Notes: a model not told the origin generated them from the letters alone. DNA of 64,000 nt from an uncultured Psychrobacillus sp. (GCA_934234185.1 CAKQHO010000006.1:13277-77276), one strand, 5' to 3'; numbered from the stretch's first letter, positions 26,043 to 35,412 are shown. A program made the numbers and translations.

Positions 26043-27296
26043 ATGATCAAACTATTAGAGGACAAGGATTATTTACACGCTGCTCATCTAGCTTCTCTTG
26101 CATATCCTGGGATGGATAGTCAAACGCCAGCAAAAAGAGAAGAGCTTGCAGAAAGACTGAAGAAAGAGCAGGAAACAGAGAATCATATACGTTTTTATGG
26201 GTATTTTGATGAAGAAGAGAAGCTCAAGGGGATGTACCGAATAAGCGATTTTACGATGAATTTAAATGGTAAGCTGGAGCGGATACTCGGTATTGGAATG
26301 GTAGCTGTCCATTTATTACATAAAAAAGAGAGAATTGCCTTTAATCTGCTTGCGGATTTTCATGAGCAGGCTAGGAAAGAAGGGGTGGGATTAGTTGCGC
26401 TTTATCCATTCAATCCAAGCTTTTACCGAAAGATGGGCTATGGTTACGGTCCTTTGAAGTATGAGTACACAATCAAGCCAGATACCATCATTACTGACGG
26501 AGTAAAAGATAATATTCGATATTTAGATGCAGCAGACGAGGAAAAAATGGTAGCGCTTTTTGACGAGTACGCCAGCAATAATCATGGGATGATCCAACGA
26601 ACCTGGAGTGAAAGGCAGCACATTAAAAATGGGGCGGCCCATTATGTAGGGGTTGAAATAGAAGGAGTGCTAGTAGGGGCTTTAGCGTTTTCTTTAAAGA
26701 AGGTAAGTGAGGATAACTTTTTACATCAACGAATGTATGTTCATGAGTGGTACTGGAGCAGTGTGGAAGGTTATAGACAGCTAGCTGCTTGGCTACATTC
26801 TCAGCAGGATCAGGTATATCGCATCGTACTTCGCACATTTGACACATCCTTTATTTATACGCTAACAAATCCTTCAAATGGCTCTAACAGACTCATACCG
26901 AGTGTGTATCATGAATCAGCTACTGTGGGATCTGGCTTAATGTACCGTATCGTCAATATTCCAGTTTTTGTACAAGCCTTACAGAATACGTTGCAAACTC
27001 CCGCTCCAACAGAACAATTTCTCATGAGAGTGGAGGATACATTTATTCCAGAACAGGCTGGGATCTATGAGATGTCCTTCGATGGTGACAGTTGGAGTGC
27101 ATTGAAAATACAAGATACTAAAGAAGAAATACTTTTCAACATTGCAATCCAAGAGTTAAGTGCTTGGTTGATGGGCTGCACCTCTCTTGAAGAGCTGTCT
27201 AAATATGGGATTGTTGAGGTAGATGTCCAAACAGCTATCCAGTTGGACAACTGGTTAAAGCCAAGAAAATCACCTATTTGCTTGACGAACTTTTAA
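26043..27296 (+). CDS. Eis-like GNAT acetyltransferase with SCP2-type C-terminus
   Basis: 417 residues in the three-part Eis arrangement: an N-terminal GNAT domain with the acetyl-CoA region around GIGMVAVHLLHKKERIAFNL and FYRKMGYGYG, a second GNAT-like domain, and a sterol-carrier-like C-terminal domain (about 300-410). Eis proteins acetylate amines, including aminoglycosides, in mycobacteria; Bacillus homologues are poorly characterised. GGGGAATGGG precedes the ATG. It is a single gene ending in a bidirectional terminator. Confidence 0.8.
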   Translation: MIKLLEDKDYLHAAHLASLAYPGMDSQTPAKREELAERLKKEQETENHIRFYGYFDEEEKLKGMYRISDFTMNLNGKLERILGIGMVAVHLLHKKERIAFNLLADFHEQARKEGVGLVALYPFNPSFYRKMGYGYGPLKYEYTIKPDTIITDGVKDNIRYLDAADEEKMVALFDEYASNNHGMIQRTWSERQHIKNGAAHYVGVEIEGVLVGALAFSLKKVSEDNFLHQRMYVHEWYWSSVEGYRQLAAWLHSQQDQVYRIVLRTFDTSFIYTLTNPSNGSNRLIPSVYHESATVGSGLMYRIVNIPVFVQALQNTLQTPAPTEQFLMRVEDTFIPEQAGIYEMSFDGDSWSALKIQDTKEEILFNIAIQELSAWLMGCTSLEELSKYGIVEVDVQTAIQLDNWLKPRKSPICLTNF

Positions 27297-27327
27297 AGGA
27301 GAATTTTTGGGGCTTGCTGATCACATA

Positions 27328-27370
27328 AAAATGCACGTATGATTTTATGTTTAAAATCATACGTGCATTT
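27328..27370. terminator. Bidirectional terminator
   Basis: A perfect 19-bp inverted repeat (AAATGCACGTATGATTTTA and its complement) with a 4-base loop lies between the convergent Eis-like and STAS genes. A/T runs on each side allow termination in both directions. Confidence 0.8.
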
Positions 27371-27379
27371 CAAATACTT

Positions 27380-27847
27380 CTATTTAATAGAATGTAAAGC
27401 TGTGTTATTCTCTCCTAATAAATGATTTAGGGCAGCACGGAAATCCTTGTAGGTTTCAATTTCTACATGCAGACTTGCATACACAATTTCTTTAATAAAG
27501 CTTGGATTAAATCCTACATATATCGGTCTAATCCCCATTAAGCGCAATGAGCTGTTTAAACGGTTGATGGATAAAGCTAAGTCATTATAATCAAAGGTTT
27601 GGATATGCTCTAAGGATACCCCAGTAAAATCAAAAATAACATTCTCTACTTCTTTATGTTCGCCTATATAAGCAAGTGTCTGTGTCTCGATATTATCGAA
27701 ACGTTCCTTATACATATATCCTACGATGGGAATGAGAATTGTTTTAGGAACAATAGATGGAATGATGGGAGTAGACATTGTCATAATAATTTTTTCGAAA
27801 CGAGCTATTTGTTCTTTTAGCTCAACAATTTCCTCTTCATGGGACAT
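27380..27847 (-). CDS. STAS-domain protein (RsbR/RsbS-like)
   Basis: 155 residues: a short N-terminal coiled segment (1-25), then the linker and STAS start PIIPSIVPKTILIPIVGYM, and the strand VIFDFTGVSLEH. This is the STAS domain of stressosome co-antagonists, which relay stress to sigma-B through phosphorylation. The usual N-terminal non-haem globin-like sensor of RsbR is absent, so this is a short form. No sigma-B genes are adjacent. Confidence 0.72.
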   Translation of the reverse strand: MSHEEEIVELKEQIARFEKIIMTMSTPIIPSIVPKTILIPIVGYMYKERFDNIETQTLAYIGEHKEVENVIFDFTGVSLEHIQTFDYNDLALSINRLNSSLRLMGIRPIYVGFNPSFIKEIVYASLHVEIETYKDFRAALNHLLGENNTALHSIK

Positions 27848-27907
27848 TTCGACACCTCATGTTTCTGCAGTCTCTTATCCTTGGCATTAGCGAAACAAAT
27901 ATAAAAT

Positions 27908-28225
27908 TTATTTTTGAGCATCTAAGAATTCGGTAACTTGTTCAGGAGATTTTGCATTTGCACTATGCAGATGTGCCTTCTTTTCTCCATTTTGATAAAT
28001 AAGTAAACTTGGAATACCCATAACTTCGTATTTTTCAGCTATTTCAGGTAGCTCATCTCTATTTAGTTCATACCATGTATATTGATTGTATTTTTCAATA
28101 ATTGGATCAATAAACATTTCCATGCGTCTACAATCTGGACACCAACCTGCTTCAAATTTCACTATTACTTCTTGATCTCCAGAAATAATTTGGTTAAATT
28201 GTTCTGATGTTGTAATTTTATTCAT
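27908..28225 (-). CDS. Thioredoxin family protein
   Basis: 105 residues with a thioredoxin fold and active site W-C-P-D-C (about residues 25-29) in FEAGWCPDCRRMEMF, plus the cis-proline block VMGIPSLLIYQNG. W-C-P-D-C differs from the classical W-C-G-P-C, so its redox potential or partner may differ. The ATG at 28225 has GGAGG 8 bases upstream; frames extending further upstream would run into the FadN promoter region. Confidence 0.82.
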   Translation of the reverse strand: MNKITTSEQFNQIISGDQEVIVKFEAGWCPDCRRMEMFIDPIIEKYNQYTWYELNRDELPEIAEKYEVMGIPSLLIYQNGEKKAHLHSANAKSPEQVTEFLDAQK

Positions 28226-28384
28226 ATCATATACCTCCGTTGAATTATATAAACAGTTTACACTGTTTCTGAATAAGGAGGAAGAAAAATGTCTTAAAAT
28301 GTTCATTTTATTATTGCGAAAATTTAAATATTGCACTAGAATAATAGATATAGAAATTGCTTCTATTTTTTTTGTGAATAAAAT

Positions 28385-28402
28385 GAATGAGCGTTCATTC
28401 AA
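28385..28402. promoter_or_regulatory. FadR-type operator upstream of fadNAE
   Basis: TGAATGA-N4-TCATTCA is an 18-bp palindrome matching the B. subtilis FadR (TetR family) consensus, TGAATGAnTAnTCATTCA, except at the centre. It lies about 20 bases before the fadN start, where a bound repressor would block transcription until long-chain acyl-CoA releases it. Confidence 0.8.
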
Positions 28403-28423
28403 GACGAAGGGGAGGCTTTGCAA

Positions 28424-30808
28424 GTGACATATCAAATAAAGAAAGCAGCTGTACTAGGATCAGGGGTCATGGGATCAGGAATTGCAGCTCATTTAGCCAA
28501 TATTGGTATTCCAACATTATTACTAGATATCGTACCGAGAGAAGTTAGTAAAGAGGATGAGGCGAAGGGGCTTACTTTAGAGCATCCATCTGTTCGAAAT
28601 CGTTTTGCTGAATCTGCTTTGCAAAAGCTATTGAAACAAAAACCAGCACCATTAACCTCTAAGAAAAACCTTCAGTTAATAACAGCGGGTAACTTAGAGG
28701 ATGATTTAGACAAATTAAAAGAAGTAGATTGGATTATAGAGGTTGTTGTTGAAAATCTTGAAATTAAAAAGAACTTATATGAAAAAATAGATGCAGTAAG
28801 AAAGCAAGGGACAATTATAACGTCTAATACTTCTGGTATTAGCATTAACGCAATGGTAGAAGGACGTTCCGAGGATTTCGGAAAACACTTTTTAGGTACT
28901 CATTTCTTTAACCCTCCAAGATACCTTAAGCTTTTAGAGGTAATTCCAGCATCTACTACTGCACCTAATGTAGTAGAATTTATGAAAAATTTTGGTGAGG
29001 ATGTATTAGGGAAAGGTGTTGTAATTGCTAAAGACACACCTAACTTCATTGCAAATCGAATTGGTACTTACGGTTTATTAGTTACACTTCGTGAAATGCA
29101 AGCTAGAGGATACTCTGTAGGTGAAGTGGATTCAGTAACAGGTCCGCTAATTGGACGCCCAAAATCAGCTACGTTCCGTACATTAGACGTGGTAGGTCTT
29201 GATACATTTGCCCACGTTGCGAAAAATGTGTATGACCAAACGACTGGTGAAGAGCAAAAAGTATTTGAAATCCCAGCATTTATGCAAAAAATGCTTGAGA
29301 ATAAATGGCTAGGTGCTAAATCAGGGCAAGGCTTCTTCTTAAAAGAAGGAAAAGAAATTAAAGAATTAAACCCAGAAACGTTAGAATACGAGCCAATGAA
29401 AAAGCTAAAAACTCCTTCCATGGAAATGGCGAAGCAACAAAAAGGTCTAGCGGCAAAGGTGAAAACGTTAACATATGCTAAAGATCGCACAGGAGAATTA
29501 CTATGGAGTATCCTTAGCCCAACATTAATCTACTCAGCCCAGCTTCATGGCGAAATTGCTGATGATATTGTTTCTATTGATGATGCGATGAAATGGGGCT
29601 TTGGCTGGCAGCAGGGACCATTTGAAATCTGGGATGCAATCGGAGTTCAAGCATCTGTTGAAAAGATGAAAGAAGAGGGAAAAGAAGTTCCTGCATTTGT
29701 TCTTTCTTTATTAGAAAGAGGGTTCACTTCCTTCTATAAAGAGGAGGATGGGGTACTATACTTCTTCGATGGAGACGACTATAAAGCAGTACCGGTAAGT
29801 GAAAAGGCAATCAACCTAAAAAGCTATAAGAAAAAGCATGGAGTTATTAAATCAAACTCTGGTGCAAGCTTAATCGATTTAGGCGATGGCATCGCATTAT
29901 TAGAATTCCATTCAAAATCAAACTCTATTGGTCTTGATATCATCCAAATGATTAATTTTGCAGTAGATGAAGTGGAGAAAAACTATAAGGGTCTTGTTAT
30001 TGGGAACCAAGGGAAAAACTTCAGCGTAGGTGCAAACCTAGGAATGATTCTTATGGAGGCACAGGACGATAATATTTTCGAATTAGATTTCGTTGTTCGA
30101 AGCTTCCAAAATGCCATGATGAAAATTAAATACTCGTCTAAGCCAGTGGTAGCAGCTCCATTTGGAATGACACTTGGTGGAGGAGCAGAAGCTTGCTTAC
30201 CTGCAGCTCATATTCAAGCAACCACAGAAACTTATATGGGTCTAGTGGAAGCAGGAGTTGGACTAATTCCTGGCGGAGGCGGTAATAAAGAGCTATATAT
30301 TAAGCACTTAAAAGGCCTTCCAAATGGTGTGCAGGTGGATTACTTAAATGTAGCTACCAAAGTATTTGAAACAATTGCTATGGCAAAGGTATCAACTTCT
30401 GGCGAAGAAGCTCGTGAAAACAACTTCTTAAGCTTCGCAGACGGTATCAGTGTAAATGCAGATCATCAAATTTACGATGCAAAACAAGCGGCACTTGCTT
30501 TGGCAGATGCAGGCTACAAAGCACCTATCCGTGAGAAAGTTCCTGTTTCAGGTGCTCCCGGTTATGCTGCACTAATGCTTGGCGCAGAGGGCATGTTCTT
30601 ATCTGGTTATATCAGTGAGCATGATTTAAAGATTGCGAAGAAGCTTGCATATGTAATTGCTGGTGGAGAGGTTCCATACGGTACGCTAGTGGATGAACAA
30701 TACCTATTAAACTTAGAGCGTGAAGCATTCTTAAGCCTAGTGGCAGATCCAAAATCACAAGCGAGAATGCAACACATGTTAGTAAAAGGAAAACCATTAC
30801 GCAACTAG
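28424..30808 (+). CDS. fadN: 3-hydroxyacyl-CoA dehydrogenase / enoyl-CoA hydratase FadN
   Basis: About 794 residues. The N-terminal NAD-binding Rossmann domain has GSGVMGSGIA, followed by the 3-hydroxyacyl-CoA dehydrogenase C-domain (THFFNPPRYLKLLEVIP). A C-terminal crotonase domain (about 470-660) has GGGAEACLPAAHIQA and AGVGLIPGGGG. It performs the hydration and second oxidation steps of beta-oxidation. It heads the fadN-fadA-fadE operon. GTG at 28424 has GGGGAGG 8 bases upstream, better than a TTG six bases earlier. Confidence 0.93.
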   Translation: MTYQIKKAAVLGSGVMGSGIAAHLANIGIPTLLLDIVPREVSKEDEAKGLTLEHPSVRNRFAESALQKLLKQKPAPLTSKKNLQLITAGNLEDDLDKLKEVDWIIEVVVENLEIKKNLYEKIDAVRKQGTIITSNTSGISINAMVEGRSEDFGKHFLGTHFFNPPRYLKLLEVIPASTTAPNVVEFMKNFGEDVLGKGVVIAKDTPNFIANRIGTYGLLVTLREMQARGYSVGEVDSVTGPLIGRPKSATFRTLDVVGLDTFAHVAKNVYDQTTGEEQKVFEIPAFMQKMLENKWLGAKSGQGFFLKEGKEIKELNPETLEYEPMKKLKTPSMEMAKQQKGLAAKVKTLTYAKDRTGELLWSILSPTLIYSAQLHGEIADDIVSIDDAMKWGFGWQQGPFEIWDAIGVQASVEKMKEEGKEVPAFVLSLLERGFTSFYKEEDGVLYFFDGDDYKAVPVSEKAINLKSYKKKHGVIKSNSGASLIDLGDGIALLEFHSKSNSIGLDIIQMINFAVDEVEKNYKGLVIGNQGKNFSVGANLGMILMEAQDDNIFELDFVVRSFQNAMMKIKYSSKPVVAAPFGMTLGGGAEACLPAAHIQATTETYMGLVEAGVGLIPGGGGNKELYIKHLKGLPNGVQVDYLNVATKVFETIAMAKVSTSGEEARENNFLSFADGISVNADHQIYDAKQAALALADAGYKAPIREKVPVSGAPGYAALMLGAEGMFLSGYISEHDLKIAKKLAYVIAGGEVPYGTLVDEQYLLNLEREAFLSLVADPKSQARMQHMLVKGKPLRN

Positions 30809-30836
30809 TCTGCGTTAGGGAGAAGGAGGAGAACTC

Positions 30837-32012
30837 ATGCGTGAAGCAGTTATCGTAGCAGGTGCTAGAACACCGGTTGGAAAAGCGAAAAAAGGATCTT
30901 TAGCCACTGTACGTCCAGATGACTTCGGGGCATTGGTTGTAAAAGAGACATTACAAAGAGCGGGCGGATATGACGGCCCTATAGATGATTTAATCCTAGG
31001 ATGTGCAATGCCAGAGGCGGAGCAAGGGATGAACGTAGCACGTAACATTGGGGCACTTGCTGGCCTTCCAGATACGACATCCGCAATTACCGTAAACCGT
31101 TTCTGTTCTTCTGGTTTACAATCTATCGCATATGCTTCCGAGCGTATTATGCTAGGTCATGCAGAAGCTATTATTGCAGGTGGAGTGGAATCGATGAGCA
31201 TGGTGCCGATGATGGGAAATACCATTCGTCCAAACCCGAAACTTGCAGAAACAGCTCCTCAATACTACATGGGTATGGGTCATACTGCGGAGCAGGTGGC
31301 AAATAAATATAATGTGAGCCGTGAAGATCAGGATGCATTCGCTGTTCGCTCTCATGAGCTAGCAGCTGCGGCAATAGCATCTGGGAAGTTCAAGGATGAA
31401 ATTGTCCCTGTAGAAGTGATAAAGCATTTTGTAGATGAAAATAATAAAGCACAAACGAAAAAGGTAATGTTTGAAATGGATGAGGGTGTACGTCCAGGAA
31501 CTTCGTTAGAAACACTAGCTAAGCTTCGTCCGGCGTTTAATGTACGTGGATCAGTAACAGCAGGAAATGCTTCTCAAACCTCTGATGGTGCTGGAGCTGT
31601 TCTGGTAATGGACCGTGAAATTGCAGAAGCACAAGGCTTAAAGCCAATCGCTAAGTTCCGTGCATTTGCAACTGGTGGTGTTGCACCGGATGTAATGGGT
31701 ATCGGTCCAATCGTTGCAGTACCGAAAGCATTAAAACTAGCTGGCCTATCTATTGAGGATATTGATGTTTGGGAAATCAATGAAGCATTTGCTTCCCAAT
31801 CGATTCAAGTAGTTCGTCACTTAGGTATTGATATGGATAAAGTAAACGTAAACGGTGGAGCAATCGCTCTAGGTCATCCACTCGGTGCAACAGGTAGCAT
31901 TCTAACTCTTAAAATGATGAGTGAGCTGAAACGCCAAGGAAAACAATTCGGAGTCGTTACTATGTGTATCGGCGGCGGAATGGGAGCAGCTGGAGTATTC
32001 GAGCTACTTTAA
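30837..32012 (+). CDS. fadA: Acetyl-CoA C-acyltransferase (3-ketoacyl-CoA thiolase) FadA
   Basis: 391 residues, the thiolase family length. The nucleophilic cysteine is C90 in NRFCSSGLQS. The C-terminal catalytic blocks ALGHPLGATG and CIGGGMGAA supply the histidine and second cysteine. It cleaves 3-ketoacyl-CoA to acetyl-CoA plus a shortened acyl-CoA, the last beta-oxidation step. AAGGAGG precedes the ATG, 28 bases after fadN. Confidence 0.94.
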   Translation: MREAVIVAGARTPVGKAKKGSLATVRPDDFGALVVKETLQRAGGYDGPIDDLILGCAMPEAEQGMNVARNIGALAGLPDTTSAITVNRFCSSGLQSIAYASERIMLGHAEAIIAGGVESMSMVPMMGNTIRPNPKLAETAPQYYMGMGHTAEQVANKYNVSREDQDAFAVRSHELAAAAIASGKFKDEIVPVEVIKHFVDENNKAQTKKVMFEMDEGVRPGTSLETLAKLRPAFNVRGSVTAGNASQTSDGAGAVLVMDREIAEAQGLKPIAKFRAFATGGVAPDVMGIGPIVAVPKALKLAGLSIEDIDVWEINEAFASQSIQVVRHLGIDMDKVNVNGGAIALGHPLGATGSILTLKMMSELKRQGKQFGVVTMCIGGGMGAAGVFELL

Positions 32013-32080
32013 TCCATAAAGGTGGGGTGTGTCTTGTACACATCTCCCTCTAAAACTATATACATTAGGAGGAAAAGGAA

Positions 32081-33862
32081 ATGACACAAGTTCAAAACGC
32101 AGTAAAGGGCGGAGCCTTTTTAATAGAAGATATAGAAGCAGAACGCGTATTTACCCCAGAGGATTTTACCGAAGAGCAAAAGATGATTGCAAAAACAACG
32201 GAGGAGTTCGTAACAAACGAGGTACTTCCTGTAGTGGAAAACCTAGAGCATCATGAATTTGATCATTCCGTGCGCTTATTAAAATCTGCTGGAGACCTTG
32301 GTCTTCTTGCAGCTGATATCCCAGAGGCGTATGAAGGACTTGGCCTAGACAAGGTTTCTTCTGCTTTAATTGCAGAAAAATTGTCTGTAGCTGGTGGATT
32401 CTCTATTACACACGGAGCTCACGTTGGAATCGGTACACTTCCAATCGTACTTTTCGGTAATGAAGAGCAAAAGAAAAAATACTTACCAAACTCTGCAGCA
32501 GGTACGAAAATATCTGCTTATGCTTTAACGGAGCCAGGCTCTGGTTCGGATGCACTTGGTGCAAAAACAACTGCTAAGTTAAATGAAGCAGGAACACACT
32601 ACATCCTTAATGGTGAAAAACAATGGATTACTAACGCTGGTTTTGCAGACGTATTCGTTGTTTATGCAAAAGTGGATGGAGATAAATTTACGGCATTCAT
32701 CGTAGAAAGAAGCTTCCCAGGAGTTTCAGTTGGTGCAGAAGAGAAGAAAATGGGAATCAAATCATCTTCAACTCGTACTTTAATTCTAGAAGATGCAGAA
32801 GTACCGGTTGAAAACCTATTAGGTGAAATTGGACGCGGGCACATTATCGCATTCAATATTTTAAATATCGGGCGTTACAAATTAGGTGTAGGAACAATCG
32901 GAGGATCTAAGCGTGCATTAGAGCTAGCGATTTCTTACTCTAACCAACGTCAACAATTTAAAACACCTATTTCTTCCTTTAATTTAACAAAGCAAAAGCT
33001 AGCTACAATGGCTTCTAAGCTATACGCTACAGAAAGCTTGATCTATCGTACAGTTGGATACTTTGAAGACCGTATGAGCCAATTAAGTGAAGAAGAGCAA
33101 AAAGATGGAAGTAAAATTGCTGCAGCAATCGCTGAATATGCAATCGAGTGCTCTATTAACAAAGTAGTAGGTTCAGAGGTTTTAGATTATATCGCTGACG
33201 AAGCTGTTCAATTACATGGTGGATATGGCTTCATGCAAGAATATGAGGTAGAGCGTATTTACCGCGACTCTCGTATCAACCGTATCTTTGAAGGCACGAA
33301 CGAAATCAACCGCTTAATCGTACCAGGAACATTCCTGAAAAAAGCAATGAAGGGCGAATTGCCATTGCTTCAAAAAGCACAAGGCCTTCAAGAAGAGCTA
33401 TTAATGATGATGCCGGAGGAAGTTGGCGATGAAGCATTAGCTCAAGAGAAAGTGCTAGTTGCGAACGCTAAGAAAATCGGTATTTTAGCTGCTGGTATGG
33501 CTGCTCAACGCTTCGGTACTAAGCTAGAAGCAGAGCAAGAAGTATTAGTACACATCGCAAATATCGCGAACAATATTTTCGCTATGGAATCTGCTGTACT
33601 ACGCACAGAAAAAGCTATCGCACGTAGTGGAGAAGAAAAAGCAGCACAAAAGCTTCTTTACACACAAATCTTCTGCCAAGAAGCTTTTAATGAAATCGAA
33701 GCAGCAGCAAAAGAAACACTTATCGCTTCTGTAGATGGCGACAACTTACGAATGATGCTATCAGCACTTCGTAAGCTAACTCGCTACACTCCTTACAACG
33801 TAATCGAGAAGAAGCGTCAAGCATCTGTTAAGCTAATCGAAGCTGAAAAATTCGTAGTTTAA
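32081..33862 (+). CDS. fadE: Acyl-CoA dehydrogenase FadE
   Basis: 593 residues with the flavin-dependent acyl-CoA dehydrogenase core: YALTEPGSGSDA and WITNAGFADVFVVY (FAD/substrate site), the block QLHGGYGFMQEYEVERIYRD and RIFEGTNEINR near the catalytic base. The extra C-terminal helical extension (about 430-593) is typical of the long FadE/VLCAD-like form. It catalyses the first, alpha-beta desaturation step. GGAGG lies upstream of the ATG. It is last in the fad operon and is followed by a terminator. Confidence 0.93.
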   Translation: MTQVQNAVKGGAFLIEDIEAERVFTPEDFTEEQKMIAKTTEEFVTNEVLPVVENLEHHEFDHSVRLLKSAGDLGLLAADIPEAYEGLGLDKVSSALIAEKLSVAGGFSITHGAHVGIGTLPIVLFGNEEQKKKYLPNSAAGTKISAYALTEPGSGSDALGAKTTAKLNEAGTHYILNGEKQWITNAGFADVFVVYAKVDGDKFTAFIVERSFPGVSVGAEEKKMGIKSSSTRTLILEDAEVPVENLLGEIGRGHIIAFNILNIGRYKLGVGTIGGSKRALELAISYSNQRQQFKTPISSFNLTKQKLATMASKLYATESLIYRTVGYFEDRMSQLSEEEQKDGSKIAAAIAEYAIECSINKVVGSEVLDYIADEAVQLHGGYGFMQEYEVERIYRDSRINRIFEGTNEINRLIVPGTFLKKAMKGELPLLQKAQGLQEELLMMMPEEVGDEALAQEKVLVANAKKIGILAAGMAAQRFGTKLEAEQEVLVHIANIANNIFAMESAVLRTEKAIARSGEEKAAQKLLYTQIFCQEAFNEIEAAAKETLIASVDGDNLRMMLSALRKLTRYTPYNVIEKKRQASVKLIEAEKFVV

Positions 33863-33877
33863 TACTTTACCTATCAG

Positions 33878-33907
33878 GAAGGTCTCGTTCTCGAGGCCTT
33901 CTTTTTT
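33878..33907 (+). terminator. Terminator of the fadNAE operon
   Basis: GAAGGtCTCG pairs with CGAGgCCTTC around a TTCT loop, followed by a TTTTTT tract, 16 bases after the fadE stop. Confidence 0.85.
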
Positions 33908-33938
33908 GGTTACGCTAAGTGGATGCTTATACTTAAAA

Positions 33939-34403
33939 CATCGCAACAGATGGATAATGCTGGTAATAAAATTGACAATCGCAAGTAACCAAGCGGATAT
34001 CGCACGTATTGGGTCTATAATCGCAAGTAACCGATAACCGACCGCAAGTAATAGCCGAGAAAACGCAAGAAACAATCTACAAATCGCAAGTAATGGTAAA
34101 ATAATGGTAAATAAATTGACAATCGCAAGTAACCAAGCGGATATCGCACGTATTGGGTACGTAATCGCCCGTAATCAAGCCACTATCGCACGTATTGGAT
34201 CCATAATCGCAAGTAACCAATAACCGACCGACAGCAAGTAACAGCCGCGCAACCGCAAGAAAAAATCTATAAATCGCAAGTAATGGTAAAATACTGGTAA
34301 TTAAATTGGCAATCGCAAGTAATCAAGCCACTATCGCACGTATCGGGTCTATCACCGCAAGAAACAATATCCAAATCGCAGGTAATGGTAAAATGCTGGT
34401 ACA
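33939..34403. repeat. Degenerate 21-bp-phased direct repeat array
   Basis: About 19 cores reading CGCAAGTAA or CGCACGTAT start at 33942, 33980, 34001, 34022, 34043, 34064, 34085, 34124, 34145, 34166, 34187, 34208, 34233, 34254, 34275, 34314, 34335, 34356 and 34377. Most steps are exactly 21 bp. Four positions carry a longer 38-39 bp unit containing ATGGTAAAAT (33942, 34085, 34275, 34377), which divides the array into higher-order blocks. The segments between cores vary. It fills the 650-bp gap between fadE and yusI. Reading frames through it show 7-residue periodicity but are broken by stops, so I do not call a protein. Confidence 0.9.
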
Positions 34404-34466
34404 GTATAAGTGTGTCGGTTTCCTTCTTTGTCGTCACACAGCTCACTCATCTTTTCTTTATCTGGC

Positions 34467-34495
34467 TTGCTCGGTTAAGATAGAATAGGTATGAT
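34467..34495 (+). promoter_or_regulatory. Predicted sigma-A promoter of yusI
   Basis: A TTGCTC and a TATGAT are separated by 17 bases, 22 bases before the yusI start codon and just after the repeat array. Confidence 0.55.
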
Positions 34496-34517
34496 AAAAA
34501 GAAAAAGGTGAGATGAA

Positions 34518-34880
34518 ATGAAAATTCAATTTTATGGATACCCAAAATGTAGTACATGTAACAAGGCAAGCAAATGGCTAAAAGACAACAATGTTGATAT
34601 TGAAAATCATCATATAGTAGAAAATCCTCCTTCTAAAAACTTATTAGCAGAGATAGTAGATAAAAGTGGAATAGAACTTAAGAAATTTTTTAATACAAGT
34701 GGCATGAAATATAGAGAGCTTCAGTTAAAGGACAAGCTTCCTGCCATGTCTAAGGATGAACAGCTTACACTTCTTGCATCAGATGGGATGCTTATTAAAC
34801 GTCCGCTTGTATATGATGGTGAAAATGTAACGCTTGGCTTCAAAGAGGATGACTTCCTGAAAACATGGAAAAACGCTTAA
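34518..34880 (+). CDS. yusI: ArsC/Spx-family thioredoxin-fold protein YusI
   Basis: 120 residues. A C-x-x-C pair at residues 11-14 (YPKCSTCNK) and KRPLVYDGENVTLGF near the end place it in the ArsC/Spx superfamily, YffB/YusI subgroup. Despite 'arsenate reductase' labels, no arsenic genes are nearby and the real role is unknown; a redox or regulatory function is possible. The neighbours gcvH, yusF and yusE match the B. subtilis gene order. Confidence 0.85.
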   Translation: MKIQFYGYPKCSTCNKASKWLKDNNVDIENHHIVENPPSKNLLAEIVDKSGIELKKFFNTSGMKYRELQLKDKLPAMSKDEQLTLLASDGMLIKRPLVYDGENVTLGFKEDDFLKTWKNA

Positions 34881-34953
34881 AGTACCTTGTTTTTGCAATT
34901 GAAATATGTGAATATAATAGATGAATGTATATTTATTGGAGAGGGGTATATAG

Positions 34954-35334
34954 ATGAGCACACCTAAAGATTTAAAATACTCAGCAGAGCACGAATGGGT
35001 AAAAGTGGAGGATGGTAATGCCCGTATTGGAATTACTCATTTTGCACAATCTGAGCTTGGAGATATCGTTTTCGTTGAATTACCACAGGTTGGAGACGAA
35101 ATTAAAGCAGGAGATCCTTTCGGTAGCGTTGAATCGGTTAAAACAGTTTCAGAATTATATGCTCCTATCAGCGGAAAAGTAGTGGAAGTGAATACGGAGC
35201 TAGAAGATAGCCCTGAATTTGTGAATGAATCACCATACGAAAACGCATGGATGATTGTCATAGAGCCTGCTGATTTTACAGAGGTTGATAGCTTACTTAG
35301 CCCTGAAAAGTATGAGGAATTAATAGCAGAGTAA
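34954..35334 (+). CDS. gcvH: Glycine cleavage system H protein
   Basis: 126 residues of the lipoyl carrier. The lipoyl-lysine is K63 in GSVESVKTVSELYAP. It carries the aminomethyl group between the P, T and L proteins of the glycine cleavage system. In B. subtilis this protein is also the first lipoate acceptor and donor in lipoate relay. The lipA gene lies 18 kb away in this window. GAGAGGGG precedes the ATG, and a terminator follows the stop. Confidence 0.95.
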   Translation: MSTPKDLKYSAEHEWVKVEDGNARIGITHFAQSELGDIVFVELPQVGDEIKAGDPFGSVESVKTVSELYAPISGKVVEVNTELEDSPEFVNESPYENAWMIVIEPADFTEVDSLLSPEKYEELIAE

Positions 35335-35339
35335 TAATG

Positions 35340-35370
35340 AAAGCGCCGGTTAAATATCGGTGCTTTTTTC
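35340..35370 (+). terminator. Terminator after gcvH
   Basis: AAAGCGCCGGT pairs with ATCGGTGCTTT around a short A/T loop and is followed by a six-base T run. Confidence 0.75.
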
Positions 35371-35412
35371 ATATACTGATTCTAAAGGGAAGAAGTAGGG
35401 AGAGAAGCAGCG

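Noticed and set aside
33833..34075. Minus-strand hydrophobic protein across the fadE end and the array
   Set aside because: It is antisense to fadE and the terminator, and its periodic sequence is a by-product of the repeats.
33939..34403. CRISPR array
   Set aside because: The repeated core is only about 9-11 bp with 10-12 bp between, cores vary, and there are no cas genes; a CRISPR has near-identical 23-47 bp repeats and similar-length unique spacers.
34306..34488. A 60-residue protein from the repeat array
   Set aside because: The frame exists only because 21 bp equals 7 codons. Neighbouring repeats in the same phase contain stops, and there is no ribosome site.
34518..34880. Arsenate resistance gene
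   Set aside because: ArsC-fold similarity only; no ars genes nearby, and synteny identifies it as yusI.
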